From NCBI GenBank assembly GCA_030018555.1, contig JASEHY010000108.1, positions 1 to 5,370 on the forward strand: a stretch of DNA of 5,370 bases, read 5' to 3'. Each line of letters starts with the position of its first letter. Position 1 is the first letter of the stretch. Positions 5,359-5,370 of the stretch are shown here, in pieces. This stretch comes from Planctomycetota bacterium. GTDB lineage: Bacteria; Planctomycetota; MHYJ01; JACQXL01. The position numbers were made by a program, and so were the translations under genes. The notes under the pieces were generated by a model. That model was not told the DNA's origin, made no database searches, and worked only from the letters and a program-made list of their open reading frames with translations.

Positions 5359-5370
5359 TGGAACCATAGG

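Larger units (their letters stand above)
5008..5370. other. Non-coding repeat-rich intergenic stretch at window end
   Basis: I see no credible gene, tRNA or rRNA here. Open frames are short and their peptides (SLRLCGK on plus, NPQSEIPNP on minus) are the kind of spurious translation produced by dispersed intergenic repeats. The stretch consists of several distinct repeat-like blocks and palindromes, listed separately, and runs off the right edge. Confidence 0.7.

Noticed and set aside
5008..5370. CRISPR array or tRNA in the repeat-rich gap
   Set aside because: The repeated words are short, degenerate and irregularly spaced, with no repeat-spacer periodicity, and no cloverleaf with T-arm or anticodon features was found.

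Overview
The window looks like chromosomal DNA of a diderm (Gram-negative-type) bacterium, probably from a metagenome-derived or poorly cultured lineage. It is moderately AT-rich. All three genes encode proteins with export signals: one lipoprotein and two Sec-exported proteins. The downstream intergenic DNA carries repeat 'phrases' (minus-strand peptide NPQSEIPNP, plus-strand SLRLCGK) that I associate from memory with Planctomycetota, Omnitrophota and similar candidate phyla. That lineage guess is weak, because no rRNA or taxonomic marker is present.

Layout: positions 13-1143 hold an all-helical predicted lipoprotein of unknown function whose start may lie off the left edge. After a 58-bp gap, 1202-2575 encodes a complete DegP/HtrA-type serine protease: signal peptide, trypsin-like domain with intact His87/Asp117/Ser196, and two PDZ domains. 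Five bases further on, 2581-5007 encodes an 808-residue exported protein. By eye it contains two tandem, degenerate copies of the same trypsin-like fold followed by two PDZ domains. The first copy has lost His and Asp but keeps a Ser-Gly-Gly. The second has lost all three catalytic positions. All three genes are on the plus strand and could form one operon. The last two are almost certainly co-translated, since the ribosome binding site of the third lies inside the last codons of the second.

Positions 5008-5370 contain no credible gene. This stretch is a mosaic of repeat-like DNA: a GGATT-rich tract, a nested hairpin (5027-5080), a 'tctgcggt' type degenerate repeat (about 5091-5196), a GC-rich 23-bp bulged palindrome (5241-5304), and a short hairpin near the right edge.

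Biological reading (inference): the active protease and the double pseudoprotease are probably partners in envelope protein quality control. The inactive protein may act as a substrate-binding, scaffolding or regulatory subunit for its active neighbour, and the lipoprotein could be an envelope-anchored accessory. The double pseudoprotease next to an active HtrA is the most interesting item in the window.
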